DNA of 64,000 nt from positions 86,133,560-86,197,559 of the forward strand of contig NC_089598.1 in assembly GCF_019320115.1 (NCBI RefSeq), given 5' to 3'. Source of the stretch: Miscanthus floridulus (lineage: Eukaryota > Streptophyta > Magnoliopsida > Poales > Poaceae). Below, piece after piece: positions 31,051 to 42,066 of this stretch (positions within the stretch are counted from its first letter, which is position 1; each line of letters opens with the position of its first letter). The notes below the pieces were generated by a model. That model worked only from the letters and a program-made list of their open reading frames with translations, was not told the origin of the DNA and did no database searches. The position numbers and the translations under genes are program-made.

Positions 31051-32325
31051 GTAACCAAGTATAAGGCGACCAATGGCACCTGATGCCAAACTGGTTGTAA
31101 GTAACCTGCTCAAATACAAGTACCGAGGAGGGGATGATGTGAGGACCGTAGGGAGAAGGCTACGCCAGAAGGGGCAGCCACATGCCATGGCTAGCGGCGG
31201 GGCTCGCAGGCAATCGCACTACGACCATGGGAGCACCACCGGTGGCCATGGCCATAGCTGTAGCTCCGAGCGAGCTCAGAATGAGAGAGAGTGCTAGAGA
31301 GAGGGTAGGGAGCGAGTGAGGGAAAACTCGGCGTCCACTTCAACTCTTCTGCATAAGTGCACGCCCGAGGCGAGTGGGGGCACAGCTTCAGCATGATGGC
31401 CACACGGCGATAAGCATCAATATAGGTCGGCCATGTCCAAGTGCTCCAGGATAGCTCAAAAATGCCTGAAAACTGACTGAACCTCCATTTTCTTGCATCT
31501 CTATCTCCTAAACCGAGCGATGAAAAACTAAACCAATTGCACAGTGTTGTAGAGCTATATGAGGACTACAACTTTACTTAAAGGTTTTTGATCTAACTCA
31601 GATTATATTGGAAGATAGAGAGCTGCAAAGTAGGGCTCATGAAATTGAAAATTCAGTTTTCAGTTAACCCAGACTTAGCAAATTTTCGAGCTCCCAAAAC
31701 AGCCATGGATTCCAACTTGAGGGCTCGGTTAGACGAAGTTAGAGACTAAACTAGGTCTTGACCTTTAAACAAAGCTTGTTATACCTAATATGAACTACAA
31801 CTTTTATTTAGGTCCCACCACCATGCAAACAATCTAGCCATAATTCAAACCAAGTCAAACTATCATCGCGGTAAAGCTTAAATTAGAGTTTTAGACCGAT
31901 TGAGGCATTTTCTTGACCTTTGCTCGACACGAACCCTTCATGACTTTTGTTGTAGAGTTCAATTAGAGTCATTTGGGCAAGGTATCAAGGTTTGGTTGAT
32001 GACCTATAATTCCATTCACTTAATAAAGCAATCAAAGAAAGAATGTAACTCATCGTTTCATGCGACTTTTTAGCTCTAGACTTCATGAAACTTTTCCACT
32101 GGTCAAGGTGGATGCATGTTGATGTAATGTACATGAAATAAGCATGTTTGACATTACTCTTGCATAATCTTAACAAGGGTATACATGTAAGCAAAGGTGT
32201 GTTGTCCAAGCTTAAGTTGGAGCTCACTCTTGTAGATTTGATCTTTCACCATCATCACCACTCAACATGTCATGTTTGAGCTCAAACCCATTGCTTAACT
32301 AGTGACAAACACCTAGGGTGTTACA
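31051..32325 (-). repeat. 3' LTR of element C, second part
   Basis: Resumes after the duplicated GTAAC with CAAGTATAAGGCGACC, exactly as the other copy continues at 52880, and ends CACCTAGGGTGTTACA. A GC-rich block (31140-31400) matches 52960-53240 and is followed by AT-rich sequence. Confidence 0.88.
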
Positions 32326-33436
32326 GCCCTCCCCCTTACGAGAATCTCACCCCGAGATTCGATGCGAAAGACTTCTAAGGGAAGAGAAGCGTGTCATCCA
32401 TTATCCAACATCAGTGATAGCATTAGGCTACTTAACTTTAGAGTATCAGATAGGCTAATTTGGTCAAGACACTTTCTAATACTTGTTCTTCGTAGTAAGT
32501 TTTTGTCTGAAGAATTTCCTTCATTGGCTTCCATGAAGCATTGTTACTTTGGGAGGAATCTAAGATAGCACAATACTTTGTTCTCGGGATGCGGAGAGTA
32601 CTATGGAGCTTAAACTAATTACCCACAATATCTATTTCCCTAGTGAATATAGCATGGACCATGTGAACTTTGCACTAGACTGCAAGCTTCTGAAAGCTAC
32701 TCATTACAATGGTTCCATGTTCATTCACAAAGTTCAAAAAGCAGTCCTCTACCAAAGTAGCTTGAGTACAACCTTTCATAAGGGATGAGATCACAGATGG
32801 GGTAAACATCCTCCAAGGCTATAAGAAACCAAGTAACCAACAACCAATATCTATGCTAGTCGTAACCGTTCAATTACTCAGATGCCAATCGATAGAAAAC
32901 AACATGATGTTCCATGTGTGCAGTTCTCCTTCTCTAATGATAACACTTTATTATCTGAGTCCGTTGAGTGAGCGGTGAATGTGATAGCCGACTCTGTTGA
33001 CAAAGCATTTTTGACGATCATTATTTAAGGGAATCCTCGTATCCAAGTGGCAACAGTTATCTGGGTTGAATCTGAGGCAACCTCATGGGTAAAAACACAT
33101 GGAAAGTACCAAGGACAAGTCCGCCTTGGAAAACATTGCTAAAGAAGGATGACAGCAAGGTCTGGAGGTCAACGAAAGTTGTAAGTATACACCGACTGGA
33201 AAAACAGTACACTACTAAGCAGGTTGAGCACAATTTGCCTTCATGGTGCAGTGGCGCAGTAAGTTGGGTTGACTTGCACTATCGCAAAATTAGCCTGGTT
33301 GGACTACTTTTGACATTGAGGCTTCCTTTCTAATGTCAAAAAACAACTAAAAATCAAAGTCTGAAATCTGTTGCTTGACACTTTTCAAATTGTTTTCGAC
33401 TCGTAATGGCATAAATTGACTTGTGGAACACCTTGA
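32326..33436. other. Internal region of C, 3' side, non-coding
   Basis: Begins with the polypurine tract (minus strand GTAAGGGGGAGGGC, 32339-32326) and then ATCTC.CCCCGAGATTCG, like the start of the same region in D. After that no reading frame of any retroviral domain is found on either strand. It is interrupted at 33436 by D (CTTGA duplicated at 33432-33436 and 46744-46748). Confidence 0.7.
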
Positions 33437-35935
33437 TGTAACAGAACCGACCAAATCATAAGAACGTAAGTACAAAAACAATCACCGGAGTGATCAAATT
33501 CCTGTACTTAAGCTCCCATAATCCCGGTAGTCCGGAAATCACGAAGGATTTCAACCAACTCTCGACATACAAACCAAGATCGTAGTGATTCAACACAACA
33601 CATCATCCGTTACAACATTTCACAAGTAGCATTCGGATTACATCCATCAGAGTTGAAATAGAATATTACAAACCAAGTTTGAGTGTGCGGAAGCAACATA
33701 GTTTGGTACAAACATCATAGTTTTCAATTACGTTGCCAAGTCTGAGTCATGTCCCACAAAAGCATTATCAGGTATGAGAACTAGTAGAGACCGTGCCCAA
33801 CGGTCTAGTCTTCATCCCCAGCTGGGAGAAGGCAGTACTTGCAGCAACCAAAGTAGAACTGGTCATCTGCAACAGGTGGGAGATAAACCCTGAGTACGAG
33901 AAGGTACTCAGCTAGACTTACCTGACAAAACCAGAAATAAAAGACACCAAGGATCATGCAAGGCTTTTCAGGTGGGCTAGCTTGACACAGTTGCATAAAA
34001 GAGCTTATGATTATAGTAACCAATTTAAACTTAGCATTAAGCTTATCATTATTTACCTATCCACTAGATTAGCACCTGTACTAGAGCACTCACTTATTAG
34101 AAGCAAACAATATTAACCATAGCAGGTATCATAAGGCTGTCATCATCATATCATCATTTCCGAACCATTAAGTTATTAAGTGCATCTACATTGGAGATAA
34201 GCCCGTCAAGTTCTCACTAACCGGGAGAGACGGCGATTCGAATCGAATTACAACTCAGCTGAGGGGGTATTCCTAACTCTCACCCTGGCATACTTAGCAA
34301 GGGTAGCCGTGGGTTACCTTTGGTACATCTCAGGAACCAAATTCGCGGGTTCGATCAGCGCCAGCACTCTCAGGGATTACCCTTCTGCCAGGACGATCAG
34401 GACTTTTAAATCACCTGCCCTTGGACTCACGCCTACGGCTCCCTTCCGAGGCGCACTTTATACTTATCGACTCCCGGCCTGAGGTGAGCTACTCGGCTTC
34501 GTGGTCGGTCTCCAGACCCGGCCAACTAAGAGAGAGGCATGCGTTCAACATGAACAGGAAAGGCTCCAAGAATCAGTCCTTAAGCGACACAGACGGAGTC
34601 ACTGCAAACCGGCAAGCCTTCGTCCGGTCTTCATTTCAAATTAAGACTGGTTCTTTTCCACGATAGCAATTATAGCCAACCGTGCCACATGTATCTTCCT
34701 ATATCTCGCAGGTGACGCCCTTACCAATGCACGATCGACCTGGCTGAGGGGTGGGGGTGGCAGAGGGGATCACGGCGAGTCTATGAGCGGGATGGCCATC
34801 GCGTTTTTGCAGTGGCGAGCAAGCGGGGCGAAGGCGGAGCAATGGCGGGCGGCTGCGGACCCGACGCTGCGCGCGGAGGAAATGCAATGAAGCAGCGACT
34901 CGGTGGGCAGGCGCTGGGGTGGCTTCAAGACACGGCTGCGACGCCAGGACAGCCACGGCGCGTGGCCTGTGCGACAGAAGGCCGGCGACGAGTGGCGGAC
35001 ATGCGGCGTCAAGCCTCTGAGCCGGTCGGCCACGGCGACTGACCGTTTTCTGAAAACAAACGCGATTTAGTGTTCATCGACGATGACTGACAGCACGTGT
35101 TCGACGATCATCAACTCCTAATCCGTGGTGATCTAGACCATGCCATGGTTAACAAAGTTGCTCATCTACACGTGAACTACAACTCTTTCCACTAGAGCTC
35201 AAGCTGGTTTGGCTCGGTTAGGGAGATACATGGCTCCAAACATGGGTACACGAAACTGTACTTCACTTTAGGACTTAGAAAAATTTGCTAAGTATGAAAT
35301 CAGCATGTACTTCTGACTTGTGGGCCATGTTTGAGCATGTTCTAGCAATTTTCATGAGTTGGTCATAAAACAACTTTTGTTCCTTGATAAATTAGCTACA
35401 ACTTTTGTAAAGAGTGGACAGCCATGCAAAGTCTCTAGGTTGGACTTTTGAATCAGTCAAACGATGACACTACATGGGTCAATTCAAGTCAAACTTGCAC
35501 TTGAGGGCATTTTGTTCATTTTGGTCTACATAAACAATGTCCCAACAAGTAACCTAAGTATAGTTAGTGTGTAATAGACCATGATCAACCACTTTACAAA
35601 CTTGTTATACCACTTCTACTGATCACATGTGATAAAGAAAGTAAAACAAGCAATTCATACATATGTTTCAATACAATGTTTCACATGTTGCATGACCTTG
35701 TTGTTATCCTATACTTGTCACATTACTACCATATTGCCATGTTTCCAAGTATGAGAGTTTCATGTTACATTCACATGTTTCCCTACTACCATTCTAAGCA
35801 ATCAAGCATGAAACACATACAATTTAAAATGTTGCATATGTATGTTTCAGTGATAATGACATGATGACATGGATATTGCACATGTTTATGAAATGAAATG
35901 CGATTTAGTGGAAGCCAAACACCTAGGGTGTTACA
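33437..35935 (-). repeat. 3' LTR of element D, with a 2.18-kb deletion
   Basis: Starts TGTAACAGAACCGACC, ends CCTAGGGTGTTACA. At 34715/34716 it joins the equivalents of 43345 and 45524 of the other LTR, losing 2178 bp; outside this gap both LTRs have exactly the same length (1279 and 1220 bp). Confidence 0.93.
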
Positions 35936-38446
35936 GCCCTCCCCCCTTAGAAAAATCTCGTCCCGAGATTTGGAAAGCGTACCATTTAGTATAGAAAGTT
36001 GGATGGTTTTCCTTTAAATAATCTTCCCGTTCCCAAGTTGCATCCCGTTCACTATGATTACTCCAAACTACCTTGTATAACTTAACCACTCGTGTACGAG
36101 TCACTCTTTCTTGTGTATCCAGAACTTGCACGGGCTTTTCCTCATAAGAAAGATCAGATTTCAAGTTGACTTTCCTTGTTGCGATTCTTTCCTCAGGAAT
36201 ACGAAGACACTTCTTCAACTGGGACACATGGAATACCGGGAATATAGCTCCCATCTCATGGGGTAGATTGAGCTTATATGCTACTCTTCCACTTTTCTCG
36301 ATAATGCGGTAGGGTCCAACATATCGAGGCTCAAGCTTCCTTTTAATTCCAAAGCGCTTGACTCCTTTCATAGGCGATACCTTTAGATAAACATGATCAC
36401 CTACTTCAAACTCAATAGGTTTCCTTCTCTTATCAGCGTAGCTCTTTTGTCTAGCCTGAGCGGCAGTCATATTCTTCTGTATAGTCCGGACTTGCTCTTC
36501 GGCTTCTTTTACAAAGTCAATACCATAGAACCTTCTTTCTCCGGGTTCCACCCAGTTCAAAGGAGTGCTACACTTGCGGCCATAAAGAGCTTCAAAAGGA
36601 GCCATTTTGATACTTTCTTGATAACTGTTGTTATACAAGAATTCAGCGAGAGGTAACCAGTCTTCCCAAGAGCCTTTGCAAGAGATAAGACAAGCTCTAA
36701 GCATGTCCTCAAGAATTTGATTAACACGCTCAGTCTGTCCTGATGTTTGCGGATGATAGGCAGAACTGCGGATTAAATGAGTGCCAAGATTCTGATGTAA
36801 GCACTCCCAAAAGCGAGCCGTGAACTGAGGTCCTCTATCAGAAACAATGGATTTGGGTACACCATGGAGACGTACCACTTGTTGAAAATAAATCTCAGCA
36901 TAATTGTGAGGATGATAGGTAGACTTGACCGGAATAAAGTGAGCAGATTTAGTTAGACGATCTACGATAACCCAGATGGAATCACAACCCTTTTTGGTAG
37001 TGGGTAATCCAACAATAAAATCCATGCTAATCTCTTCCCACTTCCAGCCAGGAATAGAGAGTGGCTGCAACAGTCCGGGCCTTATGTGAATAGCCTTGAC
37101 TCTGCAACAGTTATCACACCTTGCCACGTAGGCTGCGATTTCTTTCTTCATCTTGGTCCACCAATAATACAGCTTGAGATCTTGATACATTTTACTGCTA
37201 CCAGGATGGATGGACAACTTAGAAGAATGGGCTTCAGCCATAATTTGATTTCTAAGTTCTTTATCTTTGGGTACCACAAGTCTATCATTAAACCAGAGAA
37301 TTCCTTTGTTATCGACCCTAAAGTGCTTGGTCTCTTTCTCTTTCATTTTCCGCTTGATGTGAAACACACCCACATCCGTCTTCTAGAGTTCGATAATTCG
37401 ACTTCTAAGAGAGCAATCCACAGTGATATTGTGGAGTACTACAGGATGAAGGAGGTGTGCCAGATGAAAGTCTTCACTAACCAAGGAATTGCAATGGGCC
37501 TTTCTGCTTAAGGCATCAGCAACCACATTTGCCTTACCAGGATGGTAGTGCACTTGAAGGTTGTAGTCTTTGATCAATTCTAACCATCGTCGTTGACACA
37601 TATTCAACTCGGGTTGAGTAAAAATGTACTTGAGGCTTTTATGGTCAGTATAGATGTTGCACACATTACCCAGCAAGTAATGTCTCCAAATCTTCAGGGC
37701 ATGAACAACTGCGGCTAGCTCTAAGTCATGGGTAGGATAGTTGACTTCATGCTTTCGGAGCTGGCGCGAAGCATAAGCAATTACTCGGCCTTCCTGCATA
37801 AGAACACACCCCAAATCGGTGCCACATGCGTCACAGTAGACATCAAAAGGCTTCTCGATGTCAGGTTGTGCCAATACAGGAGCAGAGGTTAGTAAAGTCC
37901 GCAAAGTGTGGAAAGCCTCTTCACACTTCGGAGTCCACACAAACTTCTCATCCTTTTGCAGTAGTCGAGTCATGGGCTTGGCGATCTTTGAGAAATCTGG
38001 GATAAAGCGGTGATAATAGCCAGCCAATCCCAGGAAATTTCGGACTTCTGTGACCGTAGTAGGTGCCTTCCACTCAAGGACTTCTTGCACCTTAGTAGGG
38101 TCAACCGAAATTCCATCACCAGATAAAACATGACCTAGAAAAGGTATCTTGTTCAACCAGAACTCGCACTTGCTGAACTTAGCATAAAGCTGGTTGTCAC
38201 GTAACCGAGTTAAAACAATTCTCAGATGTTCAGCATGCTCTTCTTCATTCTGAGAATATACCAGGATATCATCAATGAACACGACGACAAATTTGTCCAA
38301 TTCCGGCATGAATACAGAATTCATCAGGTACATAAAGTGTGCCGGAGCATTTGTCAACCCAAATGACATGACGAGGTATTCGAACAAGCCATAACGAGTA
38401 GAGAAAGCTGTCTTTGATATATCTTCAGGACGAATTTTGATCTGAG
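35931..38446 (-). pseudogene. pol of D, second part: RT end, RNase H, integrase, chromodomain
   Basis: After the frameshift near 38446 the frame gives [16 protein letters not shown], the RT catalytic FIDD (about 38279), [12 protein letters not shown], RNase H ([34 protein letters not shown]), then an in-frame TAG at 37385-37383. Downstream lie the integrase zinc-binding region (HPGSSKMY, RCDNC), the catalytic core with DFIVGLP, SDRGPQFTARFW and SGQTERVNQILEDMLRA, and the C-terminal domain ending in a chromodomain-like segment around KVVWSNHSERDATWE (about 36075-36000), the module that in chromoviruses reads modified histone H3 and steers integration (known family property). The frame runs through the polypurine tract and stops at TAA 35933-35931 inside the 3' LTR. 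Only the TAG and the upstream frameshift disable it. Confidence 0.93.
35936..35950 (-). promoter_or_regulatory. Polypurine tract of element D, inside the pol reading frame
   Basis: The minus strand reads CTAAGGGGGGAGGGC against the LTR. It is also codons: it encodes the last residues KGGGL, and the stop TAA comes from the LTR (35933-35931). Confidence 0.8.
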
Positions 38447-40330
38447 GTAGCCAGACCTCAAATCGATCTTGGAGAATACCTTAGCTTTAGAGAGCTGATC
38501 AAACAGAATATCGATGCGAGGAAGAGGGTATTTGTTCTTGATAGTAACAGCATTAAGGGGGCGATAATCCACGCACATGCGTAGAGATTCGTCCTTCTTC
38601 TTCACAAATATAGCTGGACAACCCCAAGGAGAAGAACTAGGCCGAATCAATCCTTTCTTCAATAGCTCATTCAACTGACTCTTCAGCTCAGCCAACTCAT
38701 TGGGCGACATTCTATAGGGCCTTCGAGAAATAGGAGCCGTACCCGGAATGAGTTCTATCTTGAATTCTATATCACGGTCCGGAGGTAATCCAGGCAAGTC
38801 ATCAGGAAAGACATCTAGAAACTCACAGACAACCGGTAGATCCTTAATGGCTTTGGCTAGGGTAGCATTGGCGGTATTGTGGATAGAGATATCACGAGGT
38901 AACTGCACTAGAAAACCCTTCTTATCCATAGGATCCCTCAACATTACCACACGGGTTGAGGTATCGATCAACACTCCATTCCCGCTCATCCACTTCATTC
39001 CTAGGATTATATCAATTCCTACCCCCGGTAGAACTACAAGATCCGTACGAAACTCTCGATCTCCAATCTCAAGCTTTACATCTTTAACTACTTGGTTAGT
39101 CAGGATATTATTTCCAGCAGCACTAATACAATACCCACCCTTGACAATTGTAATCACATTCATATTATGCTCAGATGCAAAAGTAGAACTCACAAAGGAG
39201 TGCGAAGCACCCGAATCAAAGAGCACAACTGTAGGGTGATCATTAACAAGAAACTTACCAGCGGTGACCACTTCACCAGCAGGAATTTCCTCCACTGTAG
39301 TATAGTGAACACGCCCCTGACGGACGTTTCCTTGAGCATTCTTGGGGGGATGGGGACATCTATTTGCCCAATGACCATGTTGGTTACAGTTCCAGCACGG
39401 CCTGTTTGCTAGTGGAACATTGGATCTACCCTGCCCAGAGGTATTCTTCGGCAAGGAAATTGTATACCCCTTGCGGAAACCAGTTTTACCTTGGTTCTTC
39501 TTCTAAGGTGGGCGGTACCGGACATTAGCATTGGGTGAACGGTACAGGGTCTTAGATACCATTGGAGCCTTGGACTGGGAAGCACCAGCCTCAAAGTTCC
39601 TTTTACGGTTCTTAGAAGCAGCATAAATCTTGTCATTATTCTCTTGAGTTAGGGTGTCACTGATAAACTCATTGAAGGTGACACACTTGCAGTTGCCCAT
39701 TAACTTCATTAGTTTTGGGGAAAGTCCCCTCTTGAAGCTAGCTATTCTCTTGGCGTCAGTATCGACGAACTCAGGAGCATATCTTGCCAGGTTGTTGAAT
39801 GCCTGGAGATACTCATTGAGACTCTTGTTGCCTTGGGTGAGCTTCATAAACTCAGTATGCTTAATGGCCATGAGACCAGGAGGGATAAAGTGTCCCCTGA
39901 AGGCTGCTTGGAACTGGTTCCAAACGATCTCAACGTTAGCAGGGAAGGTGGTCCTATGATGGGTCCACCATATGCCTGCAGGGCCTTGGAGCTGGTGTCC
40001 TGCATACGAAGCCTTCGTGCCTTCAGTCAAATGGAGCAATCCAAACCTTTGCTCTATCGTGCTCAACCATTCATCCGCTTGTAAGGGTTCTTCTGCCTCA
40101 CGAAAGATAGGAGGCTTTGTGTCCATGAAGTCCTTAAAGCTACTGTACTGGTTCGGCTCGGGTCCCTGGCGGACATGCCGATCCTCACGGTTAGCCATCT
40201 GGCGCATAGCCTCAGCTAGCATGCGCTGACTTTCCACAACTGTCTGCATTAGCTCAGCTGGTGTGGGCGGTGGCGGAGGTGGTTGTTCCTCATTTCCCAT
40301 GCCACGACCGCGACGAAGGTTATGAGCCAT
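38447..40330 (-). pseudogene. gag-protease-RT of D, first part of the polyprotein
   Basis: The start is chosen at 40330 (MAHNLRRGRG), where ATG follows TTTTGCAG. gag: proline-rich N-terminus, capsid-type core (about residues 60-200: LQADEWLSTIEQRFGLL, WWTHHRTTF, FNNLARYAPEF), TAG at 39505-39503, then the CCHC zinc knuckle [14 protein letters not shown] (about 39400-39356). Protease: [12 protein letters not shown] near 39230. RT: begins about 38780 ([38 protein letters not shown]) and is thrown out of frame by the loss of one base near 38446. gag and pol are otherwise a single frame, as usual for this lineage. It lies 397 bp after the stop of the upstream ORF. Confidence 0.92.
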
Positions 40331-40727
40331 CTGCAAAATGTATAGTCAATGAGCACTGACGATGTGGAAACTTTTGTAGATGAATTGTATAATTATGCTA
40401 AACTGATTCCAACGGAGAGAGTGCATTTAAATAATCAACAGAGGCACAATCATTCATCACAATCACACAACTCATCAAGCGCATCAATTGACACATAAAT
40501 GCGATGAACTTAACCAACAACGAGATCCATAGACCGCAAAGGCGAAATTCATCAAAAACTCACATGCGTGGAGCATAATACTTTCGATAGGTTACATCCA
40601 AACCAGTGGTTCCAAACTTACATCAAGGTAACATAGGGTTCGATATTACATCCCAACGATTAACTTGTCCATGCATGAGGATCAACAAAAGACTAGATCT
40701 AGCGCATTAGCTAAGTAGTAAGCTAAA

Positions 40728-41312
40728 CTACGCATCGTCCTCGGAGTCAGTGTCGAAGATCTCTCCTCCATCTTCATCACTAGCAGGCTCTAACTCCTCA
40801 TCTTCCTCCTCAGCGGGTGGAACGTCCTCAGGTCCATTGACCTCCATGTCATCATCACCTTCAGCCATGATGACACCAGAACCCATCTCATCCTCATCAT
40901 CAGGTGGCAGGAGAGGGTGAAGTTGATTGTGTAACAGGTGGACCTCCTCATGGAGATTGTCATTGTATTCTTCAGCAACTGCCACTTGCTGCTCTAGCTC
41001 CATCTGTCGCGCTCTCAACACATTCTCTTCGTGCCAGGCTTCATTCCATTGGTTCATCACGTGAATCAACATGCGTTCACAGTTGCGGTGAGCCACTGTC
41101 AACCTCTGAACCTCAAGGGTCTCTTGGTCCCTTTCCTGTGTTACTTGCTCCAAACGGTGCTGAGCCGCATTCCTCTCAGCAGTCACCCGAGCCAGCTCTG
41201 TCCTTAGCCTTTCCACCTCAGTAGGCTTCGGCCGGGGCTCACGAGGAGCTAAACGGTGATGAGGCGCCCTGCCTCTAGCGGACTTGCGAGCAGTGAGTTT
41301 CGTGCGCGCCAT
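40728..41312 (-). CDS. Small ORF upstream of gag in D: histone-H3-tail-like N-terminus, coiled coil, acidic tail
   Basis: Intact, 194 codons from ATG 41312-41310; an in-frame ATG 36 bp upstream also exists, but the lower one follows TTTTTGCTACAG, a splice-acceptor-like string. Residues 1-22 begin MARTKLTARKSARGRAP and go on to HHRLA; against the histone H3 tail about 15 of 22 positions are identical, including ARTK (K4 context), TARKS (K9 context) and GxAP (K14 context has Arg for Lys). Residues about 35-135 have heptad-like Leu/Val spacing with many Glu/Arg/Gln (coiled coil). Residues about 140-194 are strongly acidic with Asp/Glu runs. No retroviral domain matches. Function unknown. A chromatin mimic or histone-binding role is inference. 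Its intact frame contrasts with the broken gag-pol. Confidence 0.8.
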   Translation of the reverse strand: MARTKLTARKSARGRAPHHRLAPREPRPKPTEVERLRTELARVTAERNAAQHRLEQVTQERDQETLEVQRLTVAHRNCERMLIHVMNQWNEAWHEENVLRARQMELEQQVAVAEEYNDNLHEEVHLLHNQLHPLLPPDDEDEMGSGVIMAEGDDDMEVNGPEDVPPAEEEDEELEPASDEDGGEIFDTDSEDDA

Positions 41313-42052
41313 CTGTAGCAAAAAGTTACAACGTAAGGGGAGAATCATTTAAGGGATACGAAATTTAATTAGTCGGGACAATCAAATTTTAAGGGAGGGA
41401 ATAATGCAGAATGCCATGTATGCTTGAACATGATGCATGCACGATCCGTACGTCCTCACAAACCTAGAAAAATTTAAAGGCTAGCGAAATATACGGTGGC
41501 ATACATACGTTCTCTCATACACGGTAGCTAGTCGATCTACAACGATACGTTGTTAGTGTACCTGCAGAAAAATTCATTTCAGCCCAATAATTTCCCAAAA
41601 AGCATAGAAAACAAGCAGTAAACTAAATACTTTCATACATACATCCCCTGATGCATATATTCTAGTATCACAGCTACCCGTCAGAGATACCCACATTTAA
41701 GTACTCTCATAGATACATGGTCAAACATGTAAGTATGCGAGCAACCACAACTACTCTCCCCTAGACCGACGGTTGGACGGTCATGCTCTCACAACTCTCC
41801 ACTTACCAGAGCGTAGAGGTATTTGGATCCATACATTACCACCCAAGCGGATGGCATCCATACAATAGCACGCCGTATGGACGACGAAACAGAAACAAGC
41901 AGGAGCCCCCAAGTTAGTACTTTAATAAGCCACCTAAGAGTCCTTATTTGGGCATAAAGGATATGACCACTGGCAATACTTAATATTTAATTTAGGATTT
42001 TCACAATACTTTTGTTTTAAATACACAAATGACGTGTTTAGTGTCAAATCTT
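41313..42052. other. 5' leader of D
   Basis: No coding region. The 3' part near 41800-41880 (CGTAGAGGTAT, GGATCCATACATTACC, TACAATAGCACGCCGTAT) is shared with C at 50170-50240, so it is a conserved leader block that may hold packaging or splicing signals (inference). Confidence 0.6.
41801..41807 (-). promoter_or_regulatory. Strong splice-donor-like site in the leader of D
   Basis: The minus strand reads CTCTG then GTAAGTGG. It lies 260 bp after the LTR and upstream of the acceptor-like sequences before the small ORF (41313) and before gag (40331). Element C has CCCAG then GTAAGA at the matching place (50169). Confidence 0.55.
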
Positions 42053-42064
42053 GCTCTGATGCCA
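42053..42064 (-). promoter_or_regulatory. Primer-binding site of D (initiator Met tRNA type)
   Basis: The minus strand reads TGGCATCAGAGC two bases after the 5' LTR, one base different from the usual plant tRNA-iMet complement TGGTATCAGAGC. Confidence 0.85.
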
Positions 42065-42066
42065 GC

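Noticed and set aside
38748..39239. Plus-strand ORF of 163 codons in D
   Set aside because: It is exactly opposite the protease and RT frame, which has unmistakable motifs; no independent signal supports it.
42053..42064. tRNA-Met-like string
   Set aside because: It is a 12-base primer-binding site complementary to a tRNA end, not a tRNA gene; no cloverleaf surrounds it.
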